Shown piece by piece: positions 26,227 to 36,229 of a stretch of DNA of 64,000 nucleotides. Origin of the DNA: Amycolatopsis camponoti (lineage in GTDB: Bacteria > Actinomycetota > Actinomycetes > Mycobacteriales > Pseudonocardiaceae). A program made the translations under genes and the position numbers. The notes under the pieces were generated by a model. That model was not told the origin of the DNA and did no database searches. It saw nothing but the letters and a program-made list of their open reading frames with translations. Positions within the stretch are counted from its first letter, which is position 1. Each line of letters begins with the position of its first letter. The stretch covers positions 1,438,501 to 1,502,500 of the forward strand of contig NZ_CABVGP010000002.1 of NCBI RefSeq assembly GCF_902497555.1, given 5' to 3'.

Positions 26227-26843
26227 ACGGGCTTGACGGCGCGCAGCTGCGCGGCCAGCGCGGCGAAGCCGGGCGGGTCCCAGGTCCACGTCTGCAGGTC
26301 GGCGAAGCCCGCTTCGGCGGCTTCGTCGGCCAGGACGTGCCTGCTCACGGGCAGCCACTTCTCGTGCGCGGACAGCAGCAGCCGCCCGCCGGGCCGCAGC
26401 ACCCGGAGCAGCTCGGCGAACCCGACCGCCCGGTCGTCCCAGAGCATGACGTTGTTGACGGTCAGCACGACGTCGACGGACCCGTCGGGCTCGCCGGTGC
26501 GGGCCGCCGACCCTTCGCGCAGCTCGGCGCGGTCGCCGCAGCGCTCGTGGCAGAGCCCGAGCATCTCGGGGGAGGGGTCGACGCCGATGGCGCGCCCGGC
26601 CAGCCGCGCGGCGGCGTCCAGGCCGACGCCGGGGCCGGGGCCGACGACCAGGACGGTCTCGTCCGGTTCGATCCGGGCCAGGTCGACGACGCGCTGCTCG
26701 GTGGCGGCGTTGCCCCGCGCCATCACCCAGCCGCCGAGGCGGCCGAGCGGGCCGGAGGGGTGACCGAACGCACGGTCGAGAACGCGGGCGAAGCCGCTGG
26801 TCTCCGGCTGGGGAGGGGGTGCCGGCTGGTGCGAAGTGCTCAT
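26223..26843 (-). CDS. Class I SAM-dependent methyltransferase
   Basis: Protein of 206 residues. Motif I is VLVVGPGPGVGLDAAARLAG, followed by GVDPSPEML, DVVLTVNNVMLWDD and the post-motif LRVLRPGGRLLLSAHE, the Methyltransf_11 arrangement. The N-terminal FARVLDRAFGHPSGPLGRLGG is common to actinobacterial small-molecule methyltransferases. Substrate unknown. I start at ATG 26843; the longer frame would run into the lepA promoter. Divergent from lepA. Confidence 0.87.
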   Translation of the reverse strand: MSTSHQPAPPPQPETSGFARVLDRAFGHPSGPLGRLGGWVMARGNAATEQRVVDLARIEPDETVLVVGPGPGVGLDAAARLAGRAIGVDPSPEMLGLCHERCGDRAELREGSAARTGEPDGSVDVVLTVNNVMLWDDRAVGFAELLRVLRPGGRLLLSAHEKWLPVSRHVLADEAAEAGFADLQTWTWDPPGFAALAAQLRAVKPV

Positions 26844-26958
26844 ACTTCGAGGGCACCACGGATCACCAAAGCCCGCATCGGGGATGACCCCCACTGGCAC
26901 CCGGAGGGCCATGGGAGCATAGAGGTGGCCATCCCCGACTTTCCGAGGACTCATTCGA

Positions 26959-28800
<1,842 letters not shown>

Positions 28801-28820
28801 CTGTTCCACTGATGTGACAA

Positions 28821-28860
28821 CGGCGCCCATATTCACGCCACCGCGTGAATATGGGCGCCG
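28821..28860 (+). terminator. Very long hairpin after lepA
   Basis: An 18-bp perfect stem (28821-28838 against 28843-28860) with a 4-base loop CACC starts 20 bases after the lepA stop. The arms contain CGGCGCCCATATTCACGC. There is no following T-run. It is probably an actinobacterial-type terminator without U tract. Confidence 0.75.
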
Positions 28861-28932
28861 AACCCGTGTTCGACGCGGTTTCTGTCGGTGCTGTCTGGTT
28901 CGCTCTGGTGCGAAGAGCGAAAGGAGAGCACT

Positions 28933-29502
28933 ATGACGGTCATGGCGGACATCGAGCATCCCACCGATTCGGGCCCCTTGACGGTGCACGATATCGAGGG
29001 GATCCCGAATGACGGCCGACGCTACGAGCTCATCGACGGGGTGCTCATCGTGAGCCCTGCGCCGGGAAGAAGACATCAGAAGGTCGTGGTGAGGCTCTCC
29101 AGAGCCCTCGACGATGCTTGCCCGCCTGAGTACGACGTACTCGTCGCGCCGTTCGCGGTGCATCACGGTGACCAGATCGAGCTGCAGCCCGACGTCCTGG
29201 TCGGCCGGGACGAAGACTTCACCGAGAAGGATCTCCCGGTGCCGCCGGTACTGGCGGTCGAAGTGCTGTCGCCGAGTACCGCGATCCACGACCTCAACAC
29301 CAAGAAGGCGGTCTATGAGCGGCTGGGCGTGGCCGCTTACTGGGTGATCGATCCGGTCGAGCCCGCGCTCACCGTGTTCGAGCTGGACGAAGACGGCCAC
29401 TACCACCAGGTCGGCAAGGCGGCCGGTGACGAACCGTTCGAGGCCGAGCGGCCGTTCCCGGTGCGGATCGTGCCACGGGAGCTGCTGGGCCGGCTCGGCT
29501 GA
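28933..29502 (+). CDS. Uma2 family endonuclease-like protein
   Basis: Protein of 189 residues of the Uma2 (DUF820) family, PD-(D/E)XK nuclease fold, abundant in actinobacteria and cyanobacteria with unknown role. DGRRYELIDGVLIVSPAPGRRHQ, ELQPDVLVGRDEDF and AVEVLSPSTAIHDLNTKKAVYERLGVAAYW contain the acidic, E-x-L and K residues of the fold. I start at ATG 28933, after AAGGAGAG. Convergent with the PH-domain gene, 7 bases away. Confidence 0.88.
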   Translation: MTVMADIEHPTDSGPLTVHDIEGIPNDGRRYELIDGVLIVSPAPGRRHQKVVVRLSRALDDACPPEYDVLVAPFAVHHGDQIELQPDVLVGRDEDFTEKDLPVPPVLAVEVLSPSTAIHDLNTKKAVYERLGVAAYWVIDPVEPALTVFELDEDGHYHQVGKAAGDEPFEAERPFPVRIVPRELLGRLG

Positions 29503-29509
29503 ACGCCGG

Positions 29510-30085
29510 TCAGCGGATGCGGGGCGTGCCGCGCAGCTGAGCGTGGAGCTGCCGGTGGCGCAGCTCCTTCCGGACGCGGTCGACCACCGCGTCGAACAGG
29601 GCCGGGTCGAGGATCGCCGTCTGCTCGAACTGGCGTCGCTGGGGCGGCGCGGGCGTGAGCTTGCCGCGGGGCGCGTACCGCTGCACCGAGCTCTCGACGC
29701 CTTCGCCGGTGATCAGGTCGACCCAGAGGGCGTCGCGCAGGAAGCCGTCGCCGAACCGGGCCGAGCGGCGGGTGGAGACGTCGGCGATCTGCGACCACGG
29801 GATCAGCCGCGTGCTGAGGGTGCCCGCGGGCACGCGGAGGCCCTCCTCGCCGACGGTCAGGTCGCGAAGGCCCGCGAAGCCGCGCTTGAGCGTGCGGGCG
29901 CGCGACAGACGGAAGGCCACGACGGCGAGGAGCACGGTCGCCGCGTAGGCACCGCCGAGCAGCCACGGTGAGAGGTCGCGCACCAGGCCGGCGATCAGGG
30001 CCGCGCCGAAGCCGGCGTCGGCGACGAGGAGCACGCCGATCAGGACCTTGACCGGCGTGGTGACGCGGGGCGGGGACTCGGGCAA
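29510..30085 (-). CDS. Membrane protein with bacterial PH-like domain
   Basis: Protein of 191 residues. Two hydrophobic helices at about 12-34 and 40-60 are followed by a soluble beta-rich domain with EEGLRVPAGTLSTRLIPWSQIADVSTRRSARFG, resembling PH-like domains of actinobacterial membrane proteins. Function unknown. The start is TTG 30085, with GAGGAG upstream; a later start would cut the first helix. Confidence 0.75.
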   Translation of the reverse strand: MPESPPRVTTPVKVLIGVLLVADAGFGAALIAGLVRDLSPWLLGGAYAATVLLAVVAFRLSRARTLKRGFAGLRDLTVGEEGLRVPAGTLSTRLIPWSQIADVSTRRSARFGDGFLRDALWVDLITGEGVESSVQRYAPRGKLTPAPPQRRQFEQTAILDPALFDAVVDRVRKELRHRQLHAQLRGTPRIR

Positions 30086-30111
30086 CGGGTCGACTCCTCG
30101 GGCCGGGCGGG

Positions 30112-30558
30112 TCAGGGGTTGCCGATTATCCGGTCCGCCGTGACGAACACCGCGACCCGCCGCTCTTCGGCCATGACGCGGTCGTACTCGTCCCAGTCGT
30201 CGTGGGTGCCGGTGGCGGCGACGAAGACGTCGCGCAGGAGCTTCGGCAGGCCCGCGGGGTCGAAGGCGGGGTCGGGGTCGTCCGGCCCGATGAGGTGGGT
30301 CGCTCCGGTGACGGAGACCCAGTTCCAGCCGCGGCGGAAGGTCACGGTGGCGTGCCCGGCCCGCCGCAGCAGCGCGAGCTTGTGCGCCCGCCCGACGGCG
30401 ACGTACGCGACACCGGGCGCGCCGGTCACCGGGTCGGCGAAGACACCGGCGTTGACGACGGAGGAGTGAACGGTGCCGTCGCCCCGCGTCGTGGCGACGG
30501 TGGCCAGGCCGTTTTCCCGCAGCGACAGCTCGCGAACCTGCTCGAGATCAACGCTCAT
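30112..30558 (-). CDS. PPOX-class F420-dependent oxidoreductase
   Basis: Protein of 148 residues in the split beta-barrel family: LRENGLATVATTRGDGTVHSSVVNAG, YVAVGRAHKLALLRRAGHATVTFRRGWNWVSVTG and a late EYDRVMAEERRVAVFVTADRI. It resembles the actinobacterial TIGR03618-like group. Substrate unknown. I use ATG 30558. It is the upstream partner of the PH-domain gene on the minus strand, 26 bases apart. Confidence 0.85.
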   Translation of the reverse strand: MSVDLEQVRELSLRENGLATVATTRGDGTVHSSVVNAGVFADPVTGAPGVAYVAVGRAHKLALLRRAGHATVTFRRGWNWVSVTGATHLIGPDDPDPAFDPAGLPKLLRDVFVAATGTHDDWDEYDRVMAEERRVAVFVTADRIIGNP

Positions 30559-30796
30559 GCCCCAACCTAACCCGCCGGGCGAACCCTGTGTTCCGGTTTC
30601 ACCGGGTGCGGTGCGGCGCTGACCGTCCGCACAACCCGGCGCCGGCCACACTCCGGCGGGAAAATCGCCGTCCGATCGCCGGAGCGCGGTGGTGGACACC
30701 CGGAGTGCGCGGCACCCTGCGCCTCTTCGACCAGCTCGTGGACCGGGACCCGCAGGGCCAAGGCGGCTGGCCCCGTCCCGGCTGGGCCGAGACGCT

Positions 30797-32569
30797 TCAG
30801 CAGGCGCCGTTGTCGGTCCACACTCCCCACTGGCCCGTTGTCCCCGGCTCCTCGCCCTGCGTCCACCACTTGGCCGTCCACTTGTGGCCGTTGTGCGACA
30901 CCACGTTCCCGCCCGTGTACACCTGTGACGCCGCCCAAGCCGGGTCCGCGCACGTGCCCGGGTTCGTCGTCCCGCCGGTGTCCCAGGCAACCTGCGACGA
31001 CCGGTAGAAGTTCAGCCCCTGCGCCACCCAGCGCGGGGCCTGCGCGCCCAGGCGGGTGCGGAACGCCGTCCAGTCGTGGGTCGACCACGGGGACCAGCCC
31101 AGCTCGGCGTGCGCCGCCAGGCGCGGGAACGCCAGGTAGTCGATGTCCGCGGGTGTCACCACCGTCTCCGCCCACAGCGGCGATTCCACTCCGCGGACCG
31201 CCGACTCGCCGACCCCCGACAGGTACGCGCCCGGGTTCCAGCCGTACGCGTCCTGGACCTCGATGTAGCCCGCCCACGACAGGCCGATCGGGGTCGAGCT
31301 GTTGTACTTCATGTCCAGGTACGCCTTGTTCGCCGGCGACAGGATCACCTTGCTGCCGCGGGAGACCGCCGTCGACACCCCCGCGTCCGACGTGGAGGTT
31401 CCCCAGAACTGCGGGGAAGCCGAAGCGGGCAGGGAAGCCTTCGCGATGTCGTGCCAGCCCACCACCGACTTGCCCGTGGCCGCCACCAGGGGGAGCACCT
31501 TGTTCACGAACGTCACGTAGTCCGCCGCCGACGTCGAGGACGCCTCGTCGCCGCCGATGTGGAGGTACGGGCCCGGGGTCAACGCCGCCAGCTCGCGCAG
31601 GACGTCGCCGACGAACGTGTACGTGATGTCCTTCGAGATGCACAGCGAGCTGTAGCCCACCGCCGTGTCCGTCCGCAGCGCCGGCGCCACCCCGTTGCAG
31701 TTCAGCTCCGCGTACGACGCCAGCGCCGCGTTCACGTGACCCGGCATGTCGATCTCCGGGATGACCGTGATGTGGCGCGAGGCCGCGTAGGTCACGATGT
31801 CCGTGTACTGCGCCTTCGTGTAGTAGCCGCCCGCGCCGCCGCCGACCTGCGTGCTGCCGCCGTAGGTCGTCAGGCGGGGCCAGCTGTCGATCTGGATGCG
31901 CCAGCCCTGGTCGTCGGCCAGGTGCAGGTGCAGGTTGTTGATCTTGTACTGGGCCAGCTCGTCGATGTACCGCTTCACGGTCGACACCGGGTGGAAGTGC
32001 CGGGCGACGTCGAGCATCGCGCCGCGGTAGCCGAAGCGCGGGTAGTCGACGATCGTCGCGCCCGGGACGGTCCACGGTCCCGCTTGGGCCGTGGGGCTTT
32101 CGACCCGGCCCGGCAGCATCTGACGCAGTGTCTGGACGCCCGCGAAGAGCCCGTCGGCCGTCTGGGCGCGCAGGGTGACCGAAGACGCCGTCGCCACGAG
32201 CTGGTAGCCCTGCGTGCCGACGGAAGCGGGCGCGCCGCTCAGCAGCAGCGCGATGCTGTCGGACGGCACGGACGCGGGCGCGTCGGACACCGGCAGCGCG
32301 AAGCCGGTCGACGGCCGCAGCACGCCGGCCAGGTAGGTGCCGACGTCCTTGGCCGGCGCCGAGCCGGCTTCGGTGACGATCTTCGTCGTCGAGACCAGCG
32401 GGAACGTGACGCCGGCCGCCGGGGTCACCGAGGCCGGCACGGGCACGATCGACTGCAGCGCCGGTGTGGCCGCCGCGGCCGGGGCCAGCTGGGCGGCGGT
32501 CGTACTGGCGCCGATCAGCGCCAGCACGGCGAGCGCGCGGCCGAGCCGCCGCGCGAAGGGAGTCTTCAC
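30797..32569 (-). CDS. Secreted GH20 beta-N-acetylhexosaminidase with chitin-binding domain
   Basis: Cleaves terminal GlcNAc residues from chitooligosaccharides outside the cell. It has 590 residues: signal peptide (1 to about 34, ending APAAAA), a GH20b-type domain, then the catalytic barrel with NLHLHLADDQGWRIQIDSWP and the catalytic Asp-Glu pair in YLHIGGDEASS (about 337-338). The C-terminal 50 residues (WAASQVYTGGNVVSHNGHKW, then WWTQGEEPG) form a CBM5/12 chitin-binding module. GTG 32569 follows AGGAGGT. A DasR-type operator lies upstream, pointing to control by GlcNAc metabolism. Confidence 0.94.
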   Translation of the reverse strand: MKTPFARRLGRALAVLALIGASTTAAQLAPAAAATPALQSIVPVPASVTPAAGVTFPLVSTTKIVTEAGSAPAKDVGTYLAGVLRPSTGFALPVSDAPASVPSDSIALLLSGAPASVGTQGYQLVATASSVTLRAQTADGLFAGVQTLRQMLPGRVESPTAQAGPWTVPGATIVDYPRFGYRGAMLDVARHFHPVSTVKRYIDELAQYKINNLHLHLADDQGWRIQIDSWPRLTTYGGSTQVGGGAGGYYTKAQYTDIVTYAASRHITVIPEIDMPGHVNAALASYAELNCNGVAPALRTDTAVGYSSLCISKDITYTFVGDVLRELAALTPGPYLHIGGDEASSTSAADYVTFVNKVLPLVAATGKSVVGWHDIAKASLPASASPQFWGTSTSDAGVSTAVSRGSKVILSPANKAYLDMKYNSSTPIGLSWAGYIEVQDAYGWNPGAYLSGVGESAVRGVESPLWAETVVTPADIDYLAFPRLAAHAELGWSPWSTHDWTAFRTRLGAQAPRWVAQGLNFYRSSQVAWDTGGTTNPGTCADPAWAASQVYTGGNVVSHNGHKWTAKWWTQGEEPGTTGQWGVWTDNGAC

Positions 32570-32642
32570 CGGGGGACCTCCTGGCGGGAAGGGCGCGACA
32601 TCGCCGTCGCACCTGCCCGGATCGTCGCATTTCCCCGGGCGA

Positions 32643-32654
32643 TGGTCTAGACCA
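32643..32654. promoter_or_regulatory. DasR-responsive element (dre)
   Basis: TGGTCTAGACCA is a perfect 12-bp palindrome and matches the core of the dre sites bound by the GlcNAc-sensing GntR regulator DasR in streptomycetes and relatives. It lies 74 bases before the GH20 start and 24 before the divergent MarR gene. This is established for chitin and GlcNAc genes; its action here is inferred. Confidence 0.82.
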
Positions 32655-32677
32655 AGTCGGGTGGTTAAGCTCGCGCC

Positions 32678-33187
32678 ATGGCCGAAGAGCTCGCGCCGGA
32701 GTCGCCGTTCGCGCTGCTGACGGCCGCCGAGACGGCCGCCTGGTACGCGTACATGAAGGTGCACCTGCGCCTGGAGTACGAGCTGAACCGGCAGCTGCGC
32801 GCCGACAGCGGGATCTCGCTCGCCGACTACCACGTGCTGGTCGCCCTCACGAGCGAGCCGGAAGGCCGGATGCGGGTCACCGACCTCGCGATCCGCATCG
32901 GCTGGGAACGCAGCCGGCTTTCGCACCACCTCAAGCGGATGCGGGAACGCGAACTGGTCGAGACCGGTGCCAACGCCGAGGACCGCCGGGCCGTCGACGT
33001 CGCCTTGTCCGAGGCCGGCCGGGAGGCGCTGCGCCAAGCCGGGCCGGACCACGTCGAGTTCGTGCGGAAGGCGTTCCTGGACACGCTCGGGCCGGACGGG
33101 ATGCCGCAGCTGGCGACCTTGCTGGACCGCGTCTACGACGCGCTCGTCGAGCACGGCACCCTGCCCCGGCCGGACGACCACCCGTGA
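32678..33187 (+). CDS. MarR family transcriptional regulator
   Basis: Winged-helix regulator of 169 residues: ADSGISLADYHVLVALTSEPEGRMRVTDLAIRIGWERSRLSHHLKRMRERELVE is the MarR DNA-binding core (about 45-105). It starts at ATG 32678. A large palindrome overlaps its stop codon, placed to control the downstream NTF2-like gene. Divergent from the GH20 gene. Confidence 0.92.
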   Translation: MAEELAPESPFALLTAAETAAWYAYMKVHLRLEYELNRQLRADSGISLADYHVLVALTSEPEGRMRVTDLAIRIGWERSRLSHHLKRMRERELVETGANAEDRRAVDVALSEAGREALRQAGPDHVEFVRKAFLDTLGPDGMPQLATLLDRVYDALVEHGTLPRPDDHP

Positions 33188-33210
33188 CATTTACGTGAAA
33201 TGTCACGTAA
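33184..33210. promoter_or_regulatory. Nested palindromic operator after marR-type gene
   Basis: Two perfect inverted repeats overlap: GTGACATTT (33184-33192) with AAATGTCAC (33198-33206), and TTACGTGA (33191-33198) with TCACGTAA (33203-33210). TAATAT at 33208-33213 could be a -10 element for the gene at 33245. The size fits a MarR dimer site. Confidence 0.7.
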
Positions 33211-33244
33211 TATGGTGGGCGTCCCCCGGAACGAGGAGCGTGTG

Positions 33245-33601
33245 ATGGCGACGGTGGCCGAGCTGATGGAAGCCAACCTGCTCGGGGTGTTCAACGAACG
33301 CGACGACGAACGGCGCGCGAAGGCGATCGCGGCGACCTACGCCGCCGACGTCGTGTTCGTCGATCCCGAAGGCAGCGCGACCGGCCACGAGGAGCTGAAC
33401 GCCAAGGCCAAGGGGCTGCTGGACCAGTCGCCGGGGTTCGTGTTCGCCGCGGCCGGGCCGGTGCTGGTCAACCACGACCTGGGCCACCTCGCCTGGGAGC
33501 TCGGTCCGGCGGGCGGGCCGCCGGTCGTGCGCGGGATCGACGTCGCCCTCGTCGAAGACGGGCTCATCAAGAAGCTCTACACGATGCTGCTGCCCGGCTG
33601 A
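33245..33601 (+). CDS. SnoaL/NTF2-like protein
   Basis: Cone-shaped alpha+beta barrel protein of 118 residues: VAELMEANLLGVFNERDDERRAKAIAATYAADVVFVDPEG, then GLLDQSPGFVFAAAG and VRGIDVALVEDGLIKKLYTML. NTF2-like proteins bind small hydrophobic ligands or act as isomerases; the ligand is unknown. Start: ATG 33245, next to GTG 33242, behind GAGGAGCG. Probably the target of the MarR regulator upstream; nitronate monooxygenase follows 19 bases later. Confidence 0.82.
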   Translation: MATVAELMEANLLGVFNERDDERRAKAIAATYAADVVFVDPEGSATGHEELNAKAKGLLDQSPGFVFAAAGPVLVNHDLGHLAWELGPAGGPPVVRGIDVALVEDGLIKKLYTMLLPG

Positions 33602-33620
33602 GGCCATTACGCTCGGGAGC

Positions 33621-34670
33621 ATGTTCGACGAGCTGACGTTCCCGGTCATCGCCGCCCCGATGGCGGGCGGGCCGACCACCCCCGAGCTGGTCGCCGCGGT
33701 CAGCGAGGCCGGCGGGTTCGGCTTCCTTTCGGCCGGCATGCTCACGCCCGCGGCGCTCGCCGCGCAGATCGACCGCACGCGGGAGCTGACCGGCCGCGAG
33801 TTCGGCGTCAACCTCTTCGTCCCGCAGCCCGACACCGGCGCCGACGTTTCCGCGCACCAGGAGCGCCTGCAGGCCTTCGCCCGCGAATACGACGTCGAAC
33901 TCGGCGAACCGAAGTGGGACGACGACGCGTACCCCGCGAAGCTGGACGTCGTGCTCGAGAAGCGGGTTCCCGTGGTGTCGTTCACCTTCGGGCCGCCGTC
34001 GCCGTCGGACGTCGTCCGGCTCCACGAGGCCGGCAGCGCGGTCGTCGTCACGGTGACGACCCCGGAAGCCGCGCGGCGGGCCGCGGGCCTCGGCGCCGAC
34101 GCGCTCGTCCTGCAGGGCTTCGAAGCGGGCGGGCACCGGTCCCTGTTCACCGACGACGCGCGCCTGCCGGGCGGTGGCGCCGAATACGGCGTCCTCGCGC
34201 TGCTGCGGCTCGTCGCGGCGCACGTCGACCTGCCGCTGGTCGCGGCCGGGGGTCTGGTGCACGGCGCGGACGTCGCCGCCGTGCTCGCCGCGGGAGCCGT
34301 CGCCGCCCAGCTGGGCACGGTCTTCCTGCGCGCCGACGAAGCCGGGACCTCCGAGGCCCACCGCAAGGCCCTGGCGCTGGCCGAGCGCGAGACGGCGTTC
34401 ACGCGCGCCTTCAGCGGCCGTCCGGCACGCGGGCTGGTCAACAAGTTCATGGACGTGCTCTCCGAAGGCGCGCCCGCGGCCTACCCGCAGCTCAACAGCC
34501 TCGCCGGGCCGGTGCGGAAGGCGGCGGCGAAGGCCGGCGATCCGGAGGCGATTTCGCTGTGGGCGGGCCAGACGTACCCGCTCGCCTACGACGCGTCGGC
34601 CGCCGTCATCCTCGAACGGCTGAAGGTCGAGGCGCGCGACGCCGCCGCACGCCTCGACCGGATCCGCTAG
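33621..34670 (+). CDS. Nitronate monooxygenase (2-nitropropane dioxygenase family)
   Basis: FMN-dependent TIM-barrel oxygenase of 349 residues that oxidises alkyl nitronates or related toxic compounds. PVIAAPMAGGPTTPELVAAVSEAGGFGFL, GADALVLQGFEAGGHRS and AAGGLVHGADVAAVLAAGA provide the FMN site, with the catalytic His in GGHRS. Likely in an operon with the NTF2-like gene under the MarR operator. Its TAG overlaps the stop of the convergent permease in CTAG (34667-34670). Confidence 0.92.
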   Translation: MFDELTFPVIAAPMAGGPTTPELVAAVSEAGGFGFLSAGMLTPAALAAQIDRTRELTGREFGVNLFVPQPDTGADVSAHQERLQAFAREYDVELGEPKWDDDAYPAKLDVVLEKRVPVVSFTFGPPSPSDVVRLHEAGSAVVVTVTTPEAARRAAGLGADALVLQGFEAGGHRSLFTDDARLPGGGAEYGVLALLRLVAAHVDLPLVAAGGLVHGADVAAVLAAGAVAAQLGTVFLRADEAGTSEAHRKALALAERETAFTRAFSGRPARGLVNKFMDVLSEGAPAAYPQLNSLAGPVRKAAAKAGDPEAISLWAGQTYPLAYDASAAVILERLKVEARDAAARLDRIR

Positions 34671-36136
34671 TCCGTCTTCTCGACGTCCGAAGCGGACGAA
34701 GCAGCCGGCGTGTGGTTCAGGAGCGAGTGCCGGCGGCTGTAGAGGAAGTAGATCACCATGCCGATGGCGAACCAGATCGCGAACCGGATCCAGGTCGCCG
34801 GCTGCAGGAACGTGATCAGCCAGATCGAGAACACGATGCCGACGGCCGGGACCACCGGCATGCCCGGCGTCTTGAACGTCCGGGGCAGGTTCGGCTGCTT
34901 GTAGCGCAGCACGATCACCGCGACGCAGACGACGACGAACGCGAGCAGGATGCCGATGTTCGTCAGCTCGGCGGCCTCGCCGATCGGCAGCACCCCGGCG
35001 ATGATCGCGGAAGCGCCGCCGAGGATCCACGTCATGCGGCTCGGCACCTGGCGCTTCGGGTTCGTCTTGCCGAACCACGGCGGGAGCAGGCCGTCGCGGC
35101 TCATCGAGTAGCCGACGCGGGTGGCGCCCATCAGGAACGTGAACAGCACGGTGAGGATGCCGACGATGGCGCCGATCGCGATCACCGTGGCCAGCCCGGA
35201 GAGGCCGACCGACTTGAACGCCGTCGAGAAGCCGCTCTTCGGGTCGATCTCGGTGTACTTCTGCATGCCGGTCAGCACCAGGCAGGCCAGCACGTACAGC
35301 ACCATCGAGATCCCCAGCGAGTAGAGGATCGCCTTCGGCATGTGCCGCTGCGCGTCCTTCGACTCCTCCGCGGCGGTGCTCATGGCGTCGTACCCGAAGA
35401 CGGCGAAGAAGACCGTCGCCGCGCCGGTCACCGCGCCGCCGAAGCCGGCCGGGGCGAACGGCGTGTAGTTGCCCGTCTTGACGTAGAAGAAGCCGACCAG
35501 GATGACCACCAGCACGATCAGGACCTTGATCCCGACCATCACCGTCTCGAACCGGGCGGCGCTGCGGATGCCGCGGTTGAGCAGGTAGGCGATCAGCAGG
35601 CACAGCAGCATGGCGAAGAGGTCGACCTTGTGGCCGGGTCCGGTGCCGGGGGCGCCGAGCATCCAGGCGGGCAGGTCGAGGCCGAGCTGGCCGAGCAGGA
35701 AGCTGAAGTAGCCGGAGATGCCGATGGCCACCACCGCCACGATCGCGGTGTACTCCAGCAGCAGGTCCCAGCCGATGAACCAGCCGACGACCTCGCCGAG
35801 CACCGCGTAGCCGTACGTGTAGGCCGAACCTGCCTTGGGGATCAGGCCCGCGAACTCGGCGTAGGAGAACGCGGCCGCCGCGCTCGCGACGCCGGCGATG
35901 AGGAACGAGATCAGCACGGCCGGCCCGACCCCGGGGATGCCCGCCGAGTCGTCGCCGTGGGCGACACTGCCGGCGAGGGCGAAGATCCCCGCGCCGATGA
36001 TGCCGCCGATGCCGATGGCGGTCAGCTGCCACAGGCCCAGGGTGCGTTTCAGGCCACCGCTTTCCGAGGTGTCCTGGATCTGGTCGATCGGCTTTCGCCG
36101 GAAGATGCCGGAGCCGGCACCCACTGGAGAGGACAT
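34667..36136 (-). CDS. APC family amino acid permease (cationic type)
   Basis: Membrane transporter of 489 residues with about 12 to 14 helices. LTAIGIGGIIGAGIFALAG is the first APC helix with the substrate-binding glycines; AGSAYTYGYAVLGEVVGWFIGWDLLLEY is typical of the cationic amino acid transporter group (YfnA/CAT-like). Three ATG codons occur in a row at 36142, 36139 and 36136; the third has the best distance from GGGAG. Substrate is inferred. Confidence 0.92.
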   Translation of the reverse strand: MSSPVGAGSGIFRRKPIDQIQDTSESGGLKRTLGLWQLTAIGIGGIIGAGIFALAGSVAHGDDSAGIPGVGPAVLISFLIAGVASAAAAFSYAEFAGLIPKAGSAYTYGYAVLGEVVGWFIGWDLLLEYTAIVAVVAIGISGYFSFLLGQLGLDLPAWMLGAPGTGPGHKVDLFAMLLCLLIAYLLNRGIRSAARFETVMVGIKVLIVLVVILVGFFYVKTGNYTPFAPAGFGGAVTGAATVFFAVFGYDAMSTAAEESKDAQRHMPKAILYSLGISMVLYVLACLVLTGMQKYTEIDPKSGFSTAFKSVGLSGLATVIAIGAIVGILTVLFTFLMGATRVGYSMSRDGLLPPWFGKTNPKRQVPSRMTWILGGASAIIAGVLPIGEAAELTNIGILLAFVVVCVAVIVLRYKQPNLPRTFKTPGMPVVPAVGIVFSIWLITFLQPATWIRFAIWFAIGMVIYFLYSRRHSLLNHTPAASSASDVEKTD

Positions 36137-36229
36137 CATCATCTCCCGAACGTCGCGGTGGACGGGCCCGGATCACGGACCCAACGCCGGAACCTACCGC
36201 GATCTCGGTGTGAAGACAGCGTGAGCCGT

